This document shows positions 52,008 to 53,376 of a DNA stretch of 53,376 nt, piece after piece (position 1 is the first letter of the stretch; each line of letters opens with the position of its first letter). Below the pieces are notes generated by a model that was given only the letters and a program-made list of their open reading frames with translations, was not told where the DNA came from and searched no databases. Source of the DNA: CAZSHX01 sp964606895 (GTDB taxonomy: Bacteria; Bacteroidota; Ignavibacteria; Kapaibacteriales; UBA2268). The stretch is taken from assembly GCA_964606895.1 (NCBI GenBank), contig CAZSHX010000029.1, forward strand, positions 1-53,376, in the 5' to 3' direction. A program made the position numbers and the translations under genes.

Positions 52008-52457
52008 ATGATTATGAAAAAATTGTTTATCATAGCACTATTATTTCTGAGCATTCAGAAAATCTTCTGCCATACACCTGTCAAAGATGTAGTGATAATG
52101 GTGGGTGGTCAGATTATTTCAAACGTGAATTATATCGGTTTGGCTCCCGAGCTAAGTGTAACAGCCTTAGTATTTAATGCAGGTTTGGCTTTTCAGTTTA
52201 AAAAATCCTACTTACCCGATAACACAGTCTATCTTGGAATGGGTTTGTTAAATCTACTCCAGATTCAATACGGCTTTTCTAATGAGAATAAAATCAGGTT
52301 ACGTTCAGAACTCCCTGTACTGAGCGGTTCTCCAATATTTAAAAAGAATTTTGATAACTGGCGTGACAAATTAAATCTGATTCTTACTTATGAATTTAAT
52401 TTGAAGAAATCATATTTGAACCAGATCGGAATTGGACTAAGCTATGCAATTAATTAG
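52008..52457 (+). CDS. Small secreted, possibly outer-membrane beta-barrel-like protein
   Basis: 149 aa. Starts are possible at 52008 or, more likely by signal-peptide shape, 52014 (KKLFIIALLFLSIQKIFC). The mature part alternates hydrophobic and polar residues, with short strands ending in aromatic residues (VYLGMGLLNLLQIQYGF, LNLILTYEFNLKK, IGIGLSYAIN). This is compatible with a small barrel. There is no named family, and no strong ribosome site is seen. Confidence 0.5.
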   Translation: MIMKKLFIIALLFLSIQKIFCHTPVKDVVIMVGGQIISNVNYIGLAPELSVTALVFNAGLAFQFKKSYLPDNTVYLGMGLLNLLQIQYGFSNENKIRLRSELPVLSGSPIFKKNFDNWRDKLNLILTYEFNLKKSYLNQIGIGLSYAIN

Positions 52458-52468
52458 TACAATTTATT

Positions 52469-52942
52469 ATGCGTGATAAACGATTTGTTGCAGTTCACCG
52501 CGGAGGAATCCTCAGCCGCGAACATCATCGCCTACTGATCAGATGGGCTCATGATTGTGCTGTGCATGTATTTCCTCTTTTGGAAGGACAAATTGATTAC
52601 CGCTTGACTTCTGCTTTAAGAGTAGCTTTGGCATGGGAAAAGAACGAGGCTTCGGTAGGTGATGCAAGGAATGCATCTTTGGATGCAATAGCAGCTGCCA
52701 ATGAAGTTACAAGCCCTGTTGATGAAGCCGTTGCCCGTGCAGTCGGACATGCTGTTGCCACTGCCCACATGGCAGACCATTCCTTAGGAACAGCTGTTTA
52801 TGCCCTGATTGCTGTGAAGAAAGCAGGTTTATCAATTGATTCAGAGAGAAATTGGCAAAATGAACAATTGCCTTCTGAAATCAGAGATTTAGTTCTCACA
52901 AACCGAGGAATGAAGGAGCAGGCGTTTAAAGAATTGAAATAG
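52469..52942 (+). CDS. Imm5-like putative immunity protein
   Basis: 157 aa, all-helical. REHHRLLIRWAHDCAVHVFPLLEG, RVALAWEKNEASVGDARNASLDAI and AVARAVGHAVATAHMADHSLGTAVYALIA are the core of the Imm5 family, assigned as immunity proteins to polymorphic toxins by genome context. No toxin or RHS effector gene is adjacent in the window, so it may be an orphan or serve another role. It has a different codon flavour (more GC) than the neighbouring small genes, consistent with transfer. Confidence 0.75.
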   Translation: MRDKRFVAVHRGGILSREHHRLLIRWAHDCAVHVFPLLEGQIDYRLTSALRVALAWEKNEASVGDARNASLDAIAAANEVTSPVDEAVARAVGHAVATAHMADHSLGTAVYALIAVKKAGLSIDSERNWQNEQLPSEIRDLVLTNRGMKEQAFKELK

Positions 52943-53040
52943 TTCCCTCCTGCCGATTATCTCGAAAATCCTACTGGCTGTTTATGCTAAAATGTCTGGT
53001 GGCAAACTCGGTCAACATCAAGTTATTCCTTTTCCTATTG
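52943..53040. other. Short non-coding gap
   Basis: About 100 bp between the Imm5-like gene and the end of the HicA-like remnant. No feature is recognised. Confidence 0.3.
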
Positions 53041-53242
53041 TTAAATCCTGATGTCCGCCTGTTTCAATATTTTCAGTAAAAAAACGATTTATTGATGTCG
53101 TTATCGTGAGGATTTGGAATTGGTAGATTTAAATCGTCTTTTTGCAAAAATTGATGTTTGCCGCCTGAATAAGGACCGATAAATCCAAATTTTTCAAATC
53201 ATAGATAAGTCCTTTTTGTTTTATTTGTTTAGTGGGCAGTAT
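53041..53242 (-). pseudogene. HicA-like toxin with two homopolymer frameshifts
   Basis: Read on the minus strand in pieces: KQKGLIYDLKK, then FGFIGPYSGGKHQFLQK and DDLNLPIPNPHDNDINKS, then LLKILKQADIRI and TAA. Together they form the HicA subgroup with GPYSGGKHQF and LxIPNPH motifs (the catalytic His is in GGKHQF). The joins need one more A in the run at 53190-53194 and a change in the A7 run (T7 on minus) at 53078-53084. No HicB antitoxin is recognisable upstream before the window ends. Confidence 0.75.
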
Positions 53243-53376
53243 CGTCTTTTACAACCATGTTTAAGTCAATATTCCCGACAGGTGCAATATATAAATTTGG
53301 TTCATCCTGTCAATGCGTACATAGATTTATGGAGAGCAAAAATTTTCAATTTAAAAAATTCAATATCTCTAAAACC

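Overview
The window looks like a low-GC chromosome segment from the Bacteroidota/Chlorobiota side of the tree, possibly an Ignavibacteria- or Kapabacteria-like organism (inference). Three secreted proteins end in Por/type IX secretion (T9SS) sorting domains. There are SusC/CirA-style receptors with a carboxypeptidase-regulatory N-terminus, M64 peptidase and DUF6165/GT9 LPS genes, and several intergenic sites match the Bacteroidota promoter consensus TTTG-N19-21-TAnnTTTG. No rRNA, tRNA, CRISPR array or intact transposase was seen.

Layout. 390-7653 (minus) is one tightly overlapping operon, hyfBCEFGI, for a membrane complex of the complex I / group 4 hydrogenase family. Both the NiFe-ligand cysteines of the large subunit and the N2-cluster cysteines of the small subunit are missing, so it is an Ehr-type (hydrogenase-related) complex with an unknown redox partner. 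7828-13585 is envelope biogenesis: an LPS core operon (GT2, DUF6165, GT9), a MazEF toxin-antitoxin pair, a PAP2-type phosphatase and a divergent GT9-mtgA pair. 13757-15312 holds a lipoprotein, a strongly structured candidate small RNA with its own terminator, and a decayed HEPN gene. 15325-19690 is a two-gene unit: a T9SS-sorted protein and a VIT/VWA/TonB-plug-like/TPR/DUF2135 mosaic. kup follows.

21895-35273 and 43037-46474 form a cAMP-signalling region with five full-length class III adenylate cyclases, each with a different or duplicated sensor (two lipobox 7TM-DISM paralogues, one TPR, one membrane/coiled-coil, one Reg_prop/Y_Y_Y). Four of the five carry one of two palindromic repeat elements inserted in frame at the same loop near the C-terminus. 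The two types alternate along the tandem genes. Two orphan copies of the cyclase 3' tail form 40-bp direct repeats that bracket a B12-binding radical SAM gene, whose own last codons are read from one of the tails. A vestigial start of a further cyclase copy lies after the last gene. No cAMP receptor is visible in the window.

35485-42992 holds an M64 peptidase pair, a metallophosphoesterase lipoprotein, a cupin, a T9SS-sorted protein and a one-polypeptide (type IIG-like) restriction-modification enzyme. 46837-48280 and the right end are a toxin-antitoxin graveyard: BrnT, Bro-N and HicA remnants next to an intact DUF4258/DUF2283 pair. ABC-F, a putative zinc peptidase, small secreted proteins and an Imm5-like protein complete the window.
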